From CAIKMD01 sp963702925 (lineage in GTDB: Bacteria; Pseudomonadota; Alphaproteobacteria; ATCC43930; CGMCC-115725), in the NCBI GenBank assembly GCA_963702925.1, contig OY969771.1, forward strand, positions 1,178,001 to 1,242,000: a DNA stretch of 64,000 nucleotides, read 5' to 3'. Numbering within the stretch: the first letter of the stretch is position 1; every line of letters starts with the position of its first letter. This document shows positions 31,865 through 41,178 of the stretch, in pieces. Under the pieces are notes generated by a model. That model was not told the origin of the DNA. It saw nothing but the letters and a program-made list of their open reading frames with translations, and made no database searches. The position numbers and the translations under genes are program-made.

Positions 31865-34800
31865 TTGCATTTCGCCAAACTCCGCCTCAGCGGCTTCAAA
31901 TCCTTCGTCGATCCGACCGAGCTGGCGATCGAGCCCGGGCTGACCGGCATCGTCGGGCCCAATGGCTGCGGCAAATCCAATCTGGTCGAGGCGCTGCGTT
32001 GGGCGATGGGCGAGAACTCGGCCAAGCGCATGCGCGGCGGCGAGATGGACGACGTTATCTTCGGCGGCACCAATGGCCGCCCCGCCCGCAACGTCGCCGA
32101 GGTCGCGCTGTCGCTGGAGAATGCCGAGCGCGACGCGCCCAAGCCTTATGACGAGCTTCCCGAGATCGAGGTCTTACGCCGCATCGAGCGCGGCGTCGGC
32201 TCGGATTACCGCATTAACGGCCGCGACGTGCGCGCGCGCGACGTGCAGCTGCTGTTCGCGGATGCCGCGACCGGCGCCCATTCGGCCGCGCTGGTAAGCC
32301 AGGGCCGCATCGGCGCGATCATCAACGCCAAGCCGAGCGAGCGCCGCGTCCTGCTTGAGGAAGCGTCGGGCATCACCGGCCTTCACTCGCGCCGCCACGA
32401 GGCCGAGCTGCGCTTGAAGGCCGCCGAGACTAATCTGACCCGGCTCGACGACGTGCTGCGCGCGCTCGAGACCCAGCTCGAAGGCCTGCGCAAGCAGGCG
32501 CGCCAGGCCGGCCGCTATCGCCGCCTGTCGGACCATATCCGCCGCGCCGAAGCGGTGTTGCTGCATTTGCGTTGGCAGATCACGGTGGCCGAGCACGAAG
32601 CCGCCGCCGCACGTCTGCGCGCCGCCGAACTCGACGTCGCCGACCGCACCACCGCCGCGCTCGAAAGCGCGCGGAGCCGCGAAGATGCCGCCACCGAGCT
32701 TCCCGGGCTGCGTCAGGCCGAGGCATCCGCAAGCGCCGAGCTGCAACGGCTCGTCTTGGCGCGCCAGACGCTCGAAGAAGAAGAGCGCCGCATCGCCGCG
32801 GCGCGCGAAGCCGCCGAGGCGCGGCTGTTGCAGATGGCGTCGGATATCGCGCGCGAGCAGGAGCTGGCCGCCGATGCCCGCGCCGCGCTGGAACGGCTCG
32901 GCACCGAGCAGGCCGCACTCCGCGCAGCCCAAGCCGCGGAAGGCATCGCGCAGGACGAAGCTGCCACGGCGCTAAGCGCCGCCACCGAAGCAGTCGCCGG
33001 TCACGAGGCGGAGCTGACCCGTTTGACGCAGCAGATCGCCGCCGATGATGCGCAGCGCGCGGCGCTGGCCCGGCGCCATGCGGAAGCGATCGACCGCTTG
33101 GCCCGGCTGCGCGAGCGTCACGAGCAAATCGCGCGCGACGTCGCCGCGCTCGAAGCCGAAAAGATCGCGCCGCACGTGACCGAGGAAGCCGAAACGGCCG
33201 CGCACGAAGCCGAGGCCGAGGTTGCGCGCACCCGCGCCGCCTCGGAAGAAGCCGAAGCGGCCTTGCGCCAAGCACAGCAAGACGAAACCACGGCGCGCAC
33301 GCCCAAAGAAGCGGCCGAAGCGCAACGCGCGAAATTCGCGACCGAACGCCACGCCTTGGCCGAACTGCTCGCTGCGATCGGCGACAAGCGCTACTCGCCG
33401 GTGCTCGACGCGGTCAAGGTCGAATCCGGATTCGAAGCGGCGCTCGGCGCAGCCTTGGGCGAGGATCTCACGGCGCCGGTCGACGTCACCGCGCCGTCGC
33501 ATTGGTTCGCCCTGCCGGATTACGCCGAAAATCAATCGCTGCCCGGGGATGCCGAACCCTTGTCGTCGCACGTCGCCGCTCCTGCCGCGCTGGCGCGGCG
33601 CCTGGCGCAGATCGGCGTCGTCGCCGACCGCGAAGCGGGTGAAAGGCTGCAAGGCGAGCTGAAGCCGGGACAACGTCTTGTCAGCCGCGATGGCGGTCTG
33701 TGGCGTTGGGACGGGTTCCGCCGTGCTGCCGGCACGCCGACCGCCGCCGCGCAGCGTCTGCGCCAGCGCAATCGCATTGCCGAGCTCGACGGGCTGCTGC
33801 GCGATGCCGAAACCGAGTTGAGCCGCTGCGTTGCGGCGCTCCAGGAGGCGCAGGACAAGGTTCGCCGCCTGGCCGAGGAAGAACGTTCGGCGCGCGAAGC
33901 GGCGCGCGAGGCGGTCGGATCGCTGGCCAATGCGCGTAATCGCGAGGCCGAGCTGGCGCGCGCCGCCGCCGGCGTCACCTCGCGGCTCGCCGCCCTGGCC
34001 GAGACCGCCGAGCGCTTGACCCATGATCTGTCCGAGACCGAAGCGTCGGCCGGCGCGGCGAGCGAGGCCTTAGCGGCGCTGCCCGATCCCGCAACCGCGC
34101 GCGACGAAGCGACGGTGTTGCGCCAGACCCTGGGCGAGGCGCGTAGCTTGGAACTGGAGCGCCGCGGCGAGCACGACCGCTTGAAGCGCGAAGCCGATGC
34201 CCGGCGCCAAAGATTGATGGCGATCGAGACCGAGCTCGGCTCGTGGCGCACGCGCGAGGAGGCGGCGGAACGTCAGCACGCGACCTTCATCGCGCGCCGC
34301 GACGATCTGCAGCGCGAGCTCGAGGAACTGACCCGCCGCCCGGCCGAGATCGCGACGCAGCGCGAGCAGCTTGCGGAGACGATCGCGAACTCGACCGCCA
34401 AGCGGAACCAGACCGCCGACGCTTTGGCCGAAGGCGAAACGCGGCTTGCCGAGGCGGAAAAAGCGTCGAAATCCGCCGATGCCGCGCTTGGTCTCGCGCG
34501 CGAAGAGCGGGTTCGTTGCGAAGGCTTGAGCGAGCAGACGCAGCAAGCGGCGACCACCCTCGCCGCTCACATCAAGGAACGCCTGGATTGCACGCCGGAA
34601 ACGGCGCTGGCGATGGTCGGAATCGAGCCGGGCGAGGAGCTTCCGTCGCTCGAAGAGGCGCAAGCCCGGTTCGAGCGCCTCACCCGCGAGCGCGACAATA
34701 TGGGGCCGGTAAACCTGGTCGCCGAAAGCGAGGCGGCCGAGGTCGAAGAACGCCTCGCCGGCCTGGTGCGCGAGCGCGAGGATCTGACCGGCGCGATTGC

Positions 34801-35377
34801 CCGGTTGCGCCAAGGCATCGCCGCGTTGAACCGCGAAGGGCGCGAGCGGCTGCTTGCCGCCTTCAACCAGGTCAACGAGCACTTCACCAGCCTGTTCACC
34901 CGGCTCTTCGGCGGCGGCCGCGCCTATCTGAAGCTCGATCGCGGCAAACCCGCGGAGGGCGAAGGCGAGAACGTCGAAGGCCGCGAAGGCGAATCGGGCG
35001 ATCCGCTCGAAGCCGGGCTCGAGATCTATGCCAGCCCGCCGGGCAAGAAGCTGCAGACTCTGTCGCTTTTGTCGGGCGGCGAGCAGGCGCTGACCGCCTT
35101 GGCTTTGCTCTTTGCCGTGTTCCTGACCAACCCGGCGCCGATCTGCGTGCTGGACGAGGTGGATGCGCCGTTGGACGACGCCAATGTCGACCGCTTCTGC
35201 CGTCTGGTCGAAGAGATTTCCGAGACCGCGGGCACGCGCTTCCTGCTGATCACCCATCACCGCTTGACCATGGCCCGGGTCGATCGCCTTTTCGGCGTCA
35301 CCATGGCCGAGCAAGGCGTGTCGCAACTCGTCTCGGTCGATCTCCAAGAGGCCGAGGAACTGCGCCGGACGGCTTAG
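31865..35377 (+). CDS. smc: Chromosome segregation ATPase SMC
   Basis: 1170 residues from a TTG at 31865. N-terminal head MHFAKLRLSGFKSFV with Walker A GPNGCGKSNL. Two long coiled coils (about 170-500 and 650-1000) are separated by the hinge (GDKRYSPVLDAVKVESGFEA onward). The C-terminal head has signature LSLLSGGEQALTALALLFAV and Walker B CVLDEVDAPLDD. A roughly 20-residue acidic insert (GKPAEGEGENVEGREGESGD) sits in the C-terminal head before DPLEAGLEIYASPPGKKL. SMC with ScpA/ScpB compacts and segregates chromosomes. TTG fits because the protein begins at the conserved methionine position; the SD is weak. Confidence 0.97.
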   Translation: MHFAKLRLSGFKSFVDPTELAIEPGLTGIVGPNGCGKSNLVEALRWAMGENSAKRMRGGEMDDVIFGGTNGRPARNVAEVALSLENAERDAPKPYDELPEIEVLRRIERGVGSDYRINGRDVRARDVQLLFADAATGAHSAALVSQGRIGAIINAKPSERRVLLEEASGITGLHSRRHEAELRLKAAETNLTRLDDVLRALETQLEGLRKQARQAGRYRRLSDHIRRAEAVLLHLRWQITVAEHEAAAARLRAAELDVADRTTAALESARSREDAATELPGLRQAEASASAELQRLVLARQTLEEEERRIAAAREAAEARLLQMASDIAREQELAADARAALERLGTEQAALRAAQAAEGIAQDEAATALSAATEAVAGHEAELTRLTQQIAADDAQRAALARRHAEAIDRLARLRERHEQIARDVAALEAEKIAPHVTEEAETAAHEAEAEVARTRAASEEAEAALRQAQQDETTARTPKEAAEAQRAKFATERHALAELLAAIGDKRYSPVLDAVKVESGFEAALGAALGEDLTAPVDVTAPSHWFALPDYAENQSLPGDAEPLSSHVAAPAALARRLAQIGVVADREAGERLQGELKPGQRLVSRDGGLWRWDGFRRAAGTPTAAAQRLRQRNRIAELDGLLRDAETELSRCVAALQEAQDKVRRLAEEERSAREAAREAVGSLANARNREAELARAAAGVTSRLAALAETAERLTHDLSETEASAGAASEALAALPDPATARDEATVLRQTLGEARSLELERRGEHDRLKREADARRQRLMAIETELGSWRTREEAAERQHATFIARRDDLQRELEELTRRPAEIATQREQLAETIANSTAKRNQTADALAEGETRLAEAEKASKSADAALGLAREERVRCEGLSEQTQQAATTLAAHIKERLDCTPETALAMVGIEPGEELPSLEEAQARFERLTRERDNMGPVNLVAESEAAEVEERLAGLVREREDLTGAIARLRQGIAALNREGRERLLAAFNQVNEHFTSLFTRLFGGGRAYLKLDRGKPAEGEGENVEGREGESGDPLEAGLEIYASPPGKKLQTLSLLSGGEQALTALALLFAVFLTNPAPICVLDEVDAPLDDANVDRFCRLVEEISETAGTRFLLITHHRLTMARVDRLFGVTMAEQGVSQLVSVDLQEAEELRRTA

Positions 35378-35410
35378 ACCTGCATCGCGCCGGCTAAGGG
35401 GGAGAAAACC

Positions 35411-35737
35411 ATGCTGGTCGCGACCACCGAGAATGTCGCCGGATATCGTACCGTCGAAACCAAGGGCCAATGCTTCGGCGTCGTCGTGCGCAGCCGCGGG
35501 ATCGGCGGCAATATCATGGCGGGCTTGCGTTCGATTGCCGGCGGCGAGATCACGGAATACACGCAGATGATCGAGGAGGCGCGCCGCCACGCGATCGACC
35601 GGCTCGTGCAAAATGCGACTGCGATGGGGGCGAACGCCGTGGTGATGATGCGCTTCGATTCCTCGGAGATCGGACAGACCATGAGCGAAATCGTCGCTTA
35701 TGGCACGGCCGTCGTGATCGAGCCCATCAAGGCCTGA
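35411..35737 (+). CDS. YbjQ/UPF0145-family protein
   Basis: 108 residues (MLVATTENVAGYRTVETKGQ; GGEITEYTQMIEEARRHAID; MGANAVVMMRFDSSEIGQTM). The family forms pentameric rings (YbjQ fold, 'putative heavy-metal-binding') with no confirmed function. GGGGGAG is 10 nt before the start. It is followed 12 nt later by a small membrane protein, probably in one transcript. Confidence 0.9.
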   Translation: MLVATTENVAGYRTVETKGQCFGVVVRSRGIGGNIMAGLRSIAGGEITEYTQMIEEARRHAIDRLVQNATAMGANAVVMMRFDSSEIGQTMSEIVAYGTAVVIEPIKA

Positions 35738-35749
35738 GCCGCGCCGCGC

Positions 35750-36061
35750 ATGCGGGCACTGGTTGCGATCATCGGCCTGCTGATGCTCTTGGGTGCCGCG
35801 GCCTCCAGCGTGCTGAGCGGGTCGCTAAGCCTCGTGCTTTGGCTCGCCGTGCTCGGGGCTGTGATCTTGATCGGCGTCATGTTCGAGCGGGTGCATTACA
35901 AGACTCTGGCGCAAAAACCGCCCGGCCCGGGCTGGATCGCCACCCCGGAACGCTTCGTGGACCCGGCAACCCGACACTTGGTGCAAGTCTATGTCAAACC
36001 GGAAACCGGCGAGCGCTGTTACGTGGCGATCGACGCTACCGAGCACAGCCCGGGCGCCTGA
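35750..36061 (+). CDS. Small two-helix membrane protein of unknown function
   Basis: 103 residues. Two membrane helices in the first half (ALVAIIGLLMLLGAAASSVL and LVLWLAVLGAVILIGVMFER). Then a soluble tail, about 55 residues, with FVDPATRHLVQVYVKPETGE. I do not recognise a family. Position 12 nt after the YbjQ gene suggests a joint unit. The 233 bases that follow (36062-36294), up to atpI, contain no gene, terminator or promoter I can name. Confidence 0.65.
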   Translation: MRALVAIIGLLMLLGAAASSVLSGSLSLVLWLAVLGAVILIGVMFERVHYKTLAQKPPGPGWIATPERFVDPATRHLVQVYVKPETGERCYVAIDATEHSPGA

Positions 36062-36294
36062 ACCGCGGCCCGGCGCGCCGCTCCCGGTGCCATGGATCGC
36101 TGTCGTCAATTTCTGCAGCAAAATCAGGGGCTCGCCGAATCGAGATCGCCATATCCATCGCAGCCGGAAATGCGGCGAAACGCGCCGGGAGCGCTTCTTG
36201 ACATCGGGGCGAACCGCCCCTTAAGGTGCGCCGCTTCCGACGGGGATTTTTCCAAGCTTTTCGAGCGCTTCGGCCATGGACGAGTGTAAGAAAC

Positions 36295-36660
36295 ATGGAC
36301 GAAAGGGAGAACGACGATCCCCTGAAAAAGCTGGGGGAACGGCTCGACCAAGCCCGCCAAGCGCAAGCACCGCGGCGTGAGGCAGCCCCGAGCGACGGCA
36401 CCCGCGCCGCCTTGGCGCTCGGCTGGCGCGTCGGGATGGAGTTGGTCGTTGCCCTTGTCGTCGCGGTCTTGATCGGCTGGGCGATCGATAAATGGCTCGG
36501 CACGCGGCCTTGGGGGATCGTGGTTATGTTCTTCCTCGGCGTCGCGGCGGGCATGGTGAACGTCTATCGCACCGTGACCGGACTCGGCATGGCGATGGGT
36601 TATCGGCGGGACCGGAAATCCGGTTCGGCCGCGGATTGGGACGAGGAAGAAGAGGACTGA
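36295..36660 (+). CDS. atpI: F0F1 ATP synthase assembly protein AtpI
   Basis: 121 residues from ATG at 36295 (MDERENDDPLKKLGERLDQA). Two membrane helices (GMELVVALVVAVLIGWAIDK and WGIVVMFFLGVAAGMVNVYR) followed by a charged C-terminal tail. AtpI helps assemble the c-ring. It heads the F0 operon and is 1 nt from atpB. An upstream in-frame ATG at 36226 gives no recognisable sequence. Confidence 0.92.
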   Translation: MDERENDDPLKKLGERLDQARQAQAPRREAAPSDGTRAALALGWRVGMELVVALVVAVLIGWAIDKWLGTRPWGIVVMFFLGVAAGMVNVYRTVTGLGMAMGYRRDRKSGSAADWDEEEED

Positions 36661-36661
36661 C

Positions 36662-37393
36662 GTGGCGATAGAGCTTCATCCGCTCGAGCAATTCACCATC
36701 GAGCGTTGGATCCCGATCCATATCGGCGGCATCGACGCCTCCTTCACCAATTCGTCGCTGTTCATGTGCGCGGCGGTGCTGGTCGGCGCCGCGCTCATCG
36801 TGATGGGCGCGCGGCGGCGCGAGCTGGTGCCGGGGCGCTGGCAGTCGCTCGCCGAAATTTCCTATGAATTCATCGCCGGCATGATCGACGAGAATGTGGG
36901 GCACGAAGGGCGCGAGTATTTCTCCTTCATTTTCACGCTCTTCATTTTCATCCTGCTCGGCAATCTCCTTGGAATGATTCCCTACGGCTTCACTTTCACG
37001 AGCCATATCATCGTCACCTTTGCGATGGCGGCGGTGGTGTTCATCGGCGTGACCATCATCGGCATCGCGCGGCACGGCTGGCATTTCCTCAGCTTCTTCG
37101 TGCCGCATGGCGTGCCCGTGGTGCTGTTGCTGCTGTTGGTGCCGATCGAAGTCCTGTCCTATTTCATTCGCCCCTTCACCCTCTCCATCCGGCTCTTCGC
37201 CAACATGATGGCCGGGCACACGATGCTGGCGATCTTCGCCGGATTCGTCGTCGCCATGGGGGTTTTCGGCTTCGTGCCGCTGGGCGTCGACGTGCTGTTG
37301 ATCTTCCTCGAATTGCTGGTGGCGGTGCTGCAGGCCTATGTCTTCACCATCCTCACCTGCCTTTACCTCCGCGACGCCATTCATCTGCATTAG
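36662..37393 (+). CDS. atpB: ATP synthase F0 subunit a
   Basis: 243 residues from GTG at 36662. Opening LEQFTIERWIPIHIGGIDAS and the key half-channel helix RPFTLSIRLFANMMAGHTML with the essential Arg in SIRLFANMMAGH. The last helix ends LTCLYLRDAIHLH. It forms the proton half-channels beside the c-ring. RBS AGGACTGAC partly overlaps the atpI end. Confidence 0.97.
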   Translation: MAIELHPLEQFTIERWIPIHIGGIDASFTNSSLFMCAAVLVGAALIVMGARRRELVPGRWQSLAEISYEFIAGMIDENVGHEGREYFSFIFTLFIFILLGNLLGMIPYGFTFTSHIIVTFAMAAVVFIGVTIIGIARHGWHFLSFFVPHGVPVVLLLLLVPIEVLSYFIRPFTLSIRLFANMMAGHTMLAIFAGFVVAMGVFGFVPLGVDVLLIFLELLVAVLQAYVFTILTCLYLRDAIHLH

Positions 37394-37423
37394 TCTTCGT
37401 CATCTCACACCAGGGGAATACAC

Positions 37424-37645
37424 ATGGATCTTGCTGCTGCAAAAATGATCGGTGCCGGTCTCGCCTGCATCGCCCTCGTCGGCGCCGGTATCGGCATCGG
37501 CAACGTGTTCTCGGCGTTGATCAGCGCGCTGGCGCGCAATCCCGCGGCACAGGTGACGCCCTTCGCGTTCCTGGGCTTCGCGCTCGCCGAGGCGACCGGT
37601 CTGTTCGGCCTGGCCATCGCGTTCCTGATCCTGTTCGTATTCTGA
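37424..37645 (+). CDS. atpE: ATP synthase F0 subunit c
   Basis: 73-residue hairpin: the first helix has the glycine motif GAGIGIGN (20-27), the polar loop RNPAAQVTPF, and the second helix has the ion-binding carboxylate Glu56 (GFALAEATGLFGLAIAFLIL). There is no sodium-site signature, so proton coupling is expected. AGGGGAA lies about 8 nt upstream. Confidence 0.97.
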   Translation: MDLAAAKMIGAGLACIALVGAGIGIGNVFSALISALARNPAAQVTPFAFLGFALAEATGLFGLAIAFLILFVF

Positions 37646-37655
37646 TCCCAGGCCG

Positions 37656-38147
37656 ATGCCGCAACTCGACCTCGCCACCTTTCCGACCCAGCTGATCTGG
37701 CTCGCGATCACCTTCGTCCTTCTCTATGTGGTGATGGCAAAGCTCGGCTTGCCGCGCGTCGGCGGCATCATCGCCGCGCGCAAGGCGCGGATCGACGGCG
37801 ACCTCGAAAAGGCGACGCAGATGAAGAGCGAGGCCGAGGCGGTGATCGCCGCCTATGACAAGGCGCTCGCCGAGGCGCGCGCCCAGGCGCAAATCACCTT
37901 GCGCGAGACGGCCGAGCGGCTCAACGCGCAATCGGCCGAGCGGCAGCGTAAAGTCGCCGAGGAATTGGCGCACGAGACTGCCGCCGCCGAGCGCCGCATC
38001 GACGCCGCCAAGCAGGCGGCGATGGGTTCCTTGCGCGAGGTCGCCGTCGACGTGACCCGCGACGCCGCCTTGAAGCTCTCGGGCAGCGCGCTCGATCCGG
38101 CACGCGCCGCCGCCGCGGTCGACCAGGCCATGCGGGAGCGCGGCTGA
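37656..38147 (+). CDS. ATP synthase F0 subunit b'
   Basis: 163 residues. N-terminal membrane helix (TQLIWLAITFVLLYVVMAKL) and a long charged helix (KARIDGDLEKATQMKSEAEA). In alphaproteobacteria the peripheral stalk is a b/b' heterodimer; this first copy is b' (sometimes called atpG). Its stop overlaps the ATG of the next gene (TGATG). Confidence 0.93.
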   Translation: MPQLDLATFPTQLIWLAITFVLLYVVMAKLGLPRVGGIIAARKARIDGDLEKATQMKSEAEAVIAAYDKALAEARAQAQITLRETAERLNAQSAERQRKVAEELAHETAAAERRIDAAKQAAMGSLREVAVDVTRDAALKLSGSALDPARAAAAVDQAMRERG

Positions 38148-38638
38148 TGCCCGAATTCATGCGCGATGCCGAGTTCTGGGTGCTGGTCGCGTTCGTGATC
38201 GCGATCGCTTTCCTCGTCTACAAGACCAAGGGCATCCTCACGGCCGCGCTCGATGCGCGTGCGGTCAAGATCAAGGCCGAGCTCGACGAGGCGCGGCAGC
38301 TGCGCGACGAAGCGCAGACAAAGCTCGCCGAGTATCAACGCAAGCAGCGCGATGCGTTGAAGGAAGCGGAAGCCATCATCGCCTATGCGAAGGCCGAGGC
38401 CGAGCGGGTGGCCGCGCAAGGTGCGCGCGATCTCGAAGCGGCGATCGAGCGCCGCCGTCGCATGGCGTTGGAGAAAGTCGCGCTGGCCGAAGCCAAGGCG
38501 CTGACCGAGGTGCGCAACAGCGCGGTCGATCTTGCCATCGCCGCGGTCGGGCACGTTCTCGCCCAGGATCTCGACCCGGCGCGCAAAAGCGCGCTCATCG
38601 ACGAAGCCATCGCCGGCTTGCCGCCGACCCTGCACTGA
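38147..38638 (+). CDS. atpF: ATP synthase F0 subunit b
   Basis: 163 residues. Membrane helix FWVLVAFVIAIAFLVYKTKG, then the long stalk helix (AELDEARQLRDEAQTKLAEY; QRDALKEAEAIIAYAKAEAE). The C-terminal part is variable. The F1 genes (atpHAGDC) are not in the window; separate F0 and F1 operons are the alphaproteobacterial pattern. Confidence 0.95.
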   Translation: MPEFMRDAEFWVLVAFVIAIAFLVYKTKGILTAALDARAVKIKAELDEARQLRDEAQTKLAEYQRKQRDALKEAEAIIAYAKAEAERVAAQGARDLEAAIERRRRMALEKVALAEAKALTEVRNSAVDLAIAAVGHVLAQDLDPARKSALIDEAIAGLPPTLH

Positions 38639-38679
38639 TTTTTCCAAAACGCTCGAATCATTCCTTGCTGTCGGTATAA

Positions 38680-38705
38680 GCTGACGCTCGATAACGAGCG
38701 TCAGC
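38680..38705 (+). terminator. Perfect 11-bp hairpin after the F0 operon
   Basis: GCTGACGCTCG (38680-38690) and CGAGCGTCAGC (38695-38705) pair perfectly around ATAA. Followed by TCGACTTT, a weak T-tract. It lies 41 nt after atpF and 24 nt before the LVIVD gene, so it probably ends the F0 operon; an mRNA-stabilising hairpin or operator is the alternative. Confidence 0.6.
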
Positions 38706-38729
38706 TCGACTTTGCATGGGAGGAACGAG

Positions 38730-40058
38730 ATGGTATCCGCCGCCGGACGAATCGTCGGCTTCGTTGCACTGATCCTCGCGCTGTTGGCGCGGCCGGGCTT
38801 TGCCGACCCCATCCCGAAAGGCTGGGAAGCCCTCAACATGAAGGCGATCGGCTATAGCGATCTCGACGGGCGCCGCGGCGGCTTCAAAATGGCGATCAAG
38901 CAGGTCAATGGCCGCTGGTACATGTATATGGGCCATTTGTGGGACTATGGCTGGACCGTCCTCGACGTGACCGATCCGACCCAGCCGAAAGTTCTGAAGT
39001 TCCTCGAAGGGCCGAAAAACACCTGGGACATCCAGGTGACCCTCCACGACAACCTCATGATCACGGCGCTGCAACAAGAACCACCGGATTGGGGCGGCGA
39101 TCTCTCGAAGCCTTTCGGCGACGGCATCCTGCTTTGGGATATCAGCGATCCGGCCAACCCGAAGCAGATCGCGCAGTGGAAAACCGGCGGCACCGGCACG
39201 CACCGCAATTCCTATCCCGGCGGCAAATATGCCTATCTGTCGGCGGGCATGCCCGGCTACAAGGGCAATATCCTTGTCATCCTCGACGTCAGCGATCCGG
39301 CCAATCCGAAGGAAGCCGGGCGCTTTGCCATGCCAGGGCAAAAGGACGGCGACCCGCCGGCACAGCCGCCTTTCGGCTTTCACGGCCCCGCCAATATCAG
39401 CCCCGACGGCAAAGTGGCGGCGATGGGCTTTGCGCCCGGCGTGATCAATCTCGACATCAGCGACATCGCCAATCCGAAGCTGATCGGCGAGCTGACCTTT
39501 ACCCCGCCTTTCATTTCGGCGGGCTCGCAGTCCGAGCACACCGTGCTGCCGCTATGGAAGAAAGATCTGCTGTTCGCGAATTCCGAGGCGGCGGCGGAGA
39601 ATTGCGATACCGACGCGCTCAACTATGCCGTGCTGATCGACAACAAGAACATGGCGAAGCCACGGCTGATCTCGATCTTTCCGCTGCCGAAGCCGCCGAA
39701 AGACGCGCCTTACAAGGATTTCTGCGACAAGGGCGGGCGCTTCGGCCCGCACAACACCAATCAGGAAATCCACCTGCCCGATGTCGAGCAGCCCGACAAT
39801 CTGATTTACCTGACCTATTTCAACGCCGGGCTTCAGGTTTACGACATCAAGGACCCGCATATGCCGGTCATCAGCGGCTATTTCATCCCGCCGCAACCGA
39901 CCAAGAAGGTCGGCCTTTACCCGAAATCGAAGCTCGTCAATCAGACCGAGGATGTGCTGGTCGACACGCGCGGCAACATCTACGTCACCGACAAGCAATG
40001 GGGCATGTTCGTGCTGCGCTATTCGGGGCCCGACAAGCCGAAGCCGACGGCCAAATAA
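38730..40058 (+). CDS. LVIVD-repeat beta-propeller protein, secreted (paralogue A)
   Basis: 442 residues from ATG at 38730 with GGGAGGAACGAG just upstream. Signal peptide (FVALILALLARPGFA, cleaved before DPIPKG). The body repeats the LVIVD pattern of 'V.D.SDPANPK': ILLWDISDPANPKQIAQWKT, VILDVSDPANPKEAGRFAMP, INLDISDIANPKLIGELTFT, LQVYDIKDPHMPVISGYF. Such propellers are periplasmic or extracellular; no ligand or enzyme activity is known. A cytoplasmic paralogue lies at 45054-46175. Its stop is 1 nt from the convergent ald stop. Confidence 0.88.
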   Translation: MVSAAGRIVGFVALILALLARPGFADPIPKGWEALNMKAIGYSDLDGRRGGFKMAIKQVNGRWYMYMGHLWDYGWTVLDVTDPTQPKVLKFLEGPKNTWDIQVTLHDNLMITALQQEPPDWGGDLSKPFGDGILLWDISDPANPKQIAQWKTGGTGTHRNSYPGGKYAYLSAGMPGYKGNILVILDVSDPANPKEAGRFAMPGQKDGDPPAQPPFGFHGPANISPDGKVAAMGFAPGVINLDISDIANPKLIGELTFTPPFISAGSQSEHTVLPLWKKDLLFANSEAAAENCDTDALNYAVLIDNKNMAKPRLISIFPLPKPPKDAPYKDFCDKGGRFGPHNTNQEIHLPDVEQPDNLIYLTYFNAGLQVYDIKDPHMPVISGYFIPPQPTKKVGLYPKSKLVNQTEDVLVDTRGNIYVTDKQWGMFVLRYSGPDKPKPTAK

Positions 40059-40059
40059 G

Positions 40060-41178
40060 CTACGCGCCGATCGCCTGGTCGGCCGTCGCCGCCGGCAAGC
40101 CGAGTTCGTGCGCGACGGCCGCGTAGGTGATACGGCCCTCGGCGATATTGAGCCCGGCGCGCAGATGCGGATCAGCGCTCAGCGCCTTGCGCCAGCCCTT
40201 GTCGGCGAGCGCCAAGGCGAAAGGCAAGGTTGCGTTGTTGAGCGCGAAGGTCGAGGTGCGCGCCACCGCGCCCGGCATGTTGGTGACGCAATAATGGATG
40301 ACACCGTCCGCGATGTAAGTGGGATCGGCGTGGGTGGTGGGGCGGCTGGTTTCGAAACATCCGCCCTGATCGATCGAGATGTCGACCAGCACCGAGCCCG
40401 GGCGCATGCCTTGCACCATCGCACGCGTCACCAGCTTCGGCGCGGCAGCGCCCGGCACCAGAACGGCGCCGATGACGAGATCGGCCGCCAGCACCTCGCG
40501 CTCGACATTCTCGACCGTCGCAAACAACGTGTGGAGCTGCGAGCCGAATTGCAGATCGAGCTCGTAAAGCCGCGGCAGGGACTTATCGATCACGGTGACA
40601 TGCGCCTCCATGCCCATCGCGACGCGCGCCGCGTTGGTGCCCGCAACCCCGCCGCCCAAGATCACCACCCGCGCAGCAGCCACGCCCGGCACGCCGCCGA
40701 GCAGGATTCCCGCCCCGCCCTGCTCCTTCTCAAGGCAATGCGCGCCGACTTGAATCGCCATGCGTCCCGCGACCTCGCTCATCGGCGCCAGCAGCGGCAG
40801 GCCGCCTTTGAGATCAGTGACGGTTTCATAGGCGATGCACACCGCGCCCGAACGCATCAACCCTTCCGCCTGGGCCTTGTCGGCGGCGAGGTGCAGATAA
40901 GTGAACAGCACCTGCCCGGGCCGGAGCAGCGCGATCTCTTGCGGCTGCGGTTCCTTGACCTTCACGATCAGCTCGGCGGCAGCGAAGACCTCGGCAGCCG
41001 AAGCCACGATTTTCGCGCCGGCCTTGGCGTAAGCAGCATCATCGAAGCCGATGCCGATGCCGGCATTGGTTTCGACGATCACCGCATGGCCGTGATGGAC
41101 AAATTCGCGCACGCTGCCCGGCACCAGGCCGACGCGATATTCGTGCGTCTTTATTTCCTTCGGAATGCCGATCAGCAT
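40060..41178 (-). CDS. ald: Alanine dehydrogenase
   Basis: 372 residues from ATG at 41178 (MLIGIPKEIKTHEYRVGLVP). NAD-binding motif VVILGGGVAGTNAARVAMGM, substrate region THADPTYIADGVIHYCVTNM. The family interconverts L-alanine and pyruvate plus ammonia with NAD. It overlaps the omega-aminotransferase stop by 7 nt, so the two form an alanine/pyruvate unit: the transaminase makes alanine from pyruvate and Ald can regenerate pyruvate. Confidence 0.95.
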   Translation of the reverse strand: MLIGIPKEIKTHEYRVGLVPGSVREFVHHGHAVIVETNAGIGIGFDDAAYAKAGAKIVASAAEVFAAAELIVKVKEPQPQEIALLRPGQVLFTYLHLAADKAQAEGLMRSGAVCIAYETVTDLKGGLPLLAPMSEVAGRMAIQVGAHCLEKEQGGAGILLGGVPGVAAARVVILGGGVAGTNAARVAMGMEAHVTVIDKSLPRLYELDLQFGSQLHTLFATVENVEREVLAADLVIGAVLVPGAAAPKLVTRAMVQGMRPGSVLVDISIDQGGCFETSRPTTHADPTYIADGVIHYCVTNMPGAVARTSTFALNNATLPFALALADKGWRKALSADPHLRAGLNIAEGRITYAAVAHELGLPAATADQAIGA

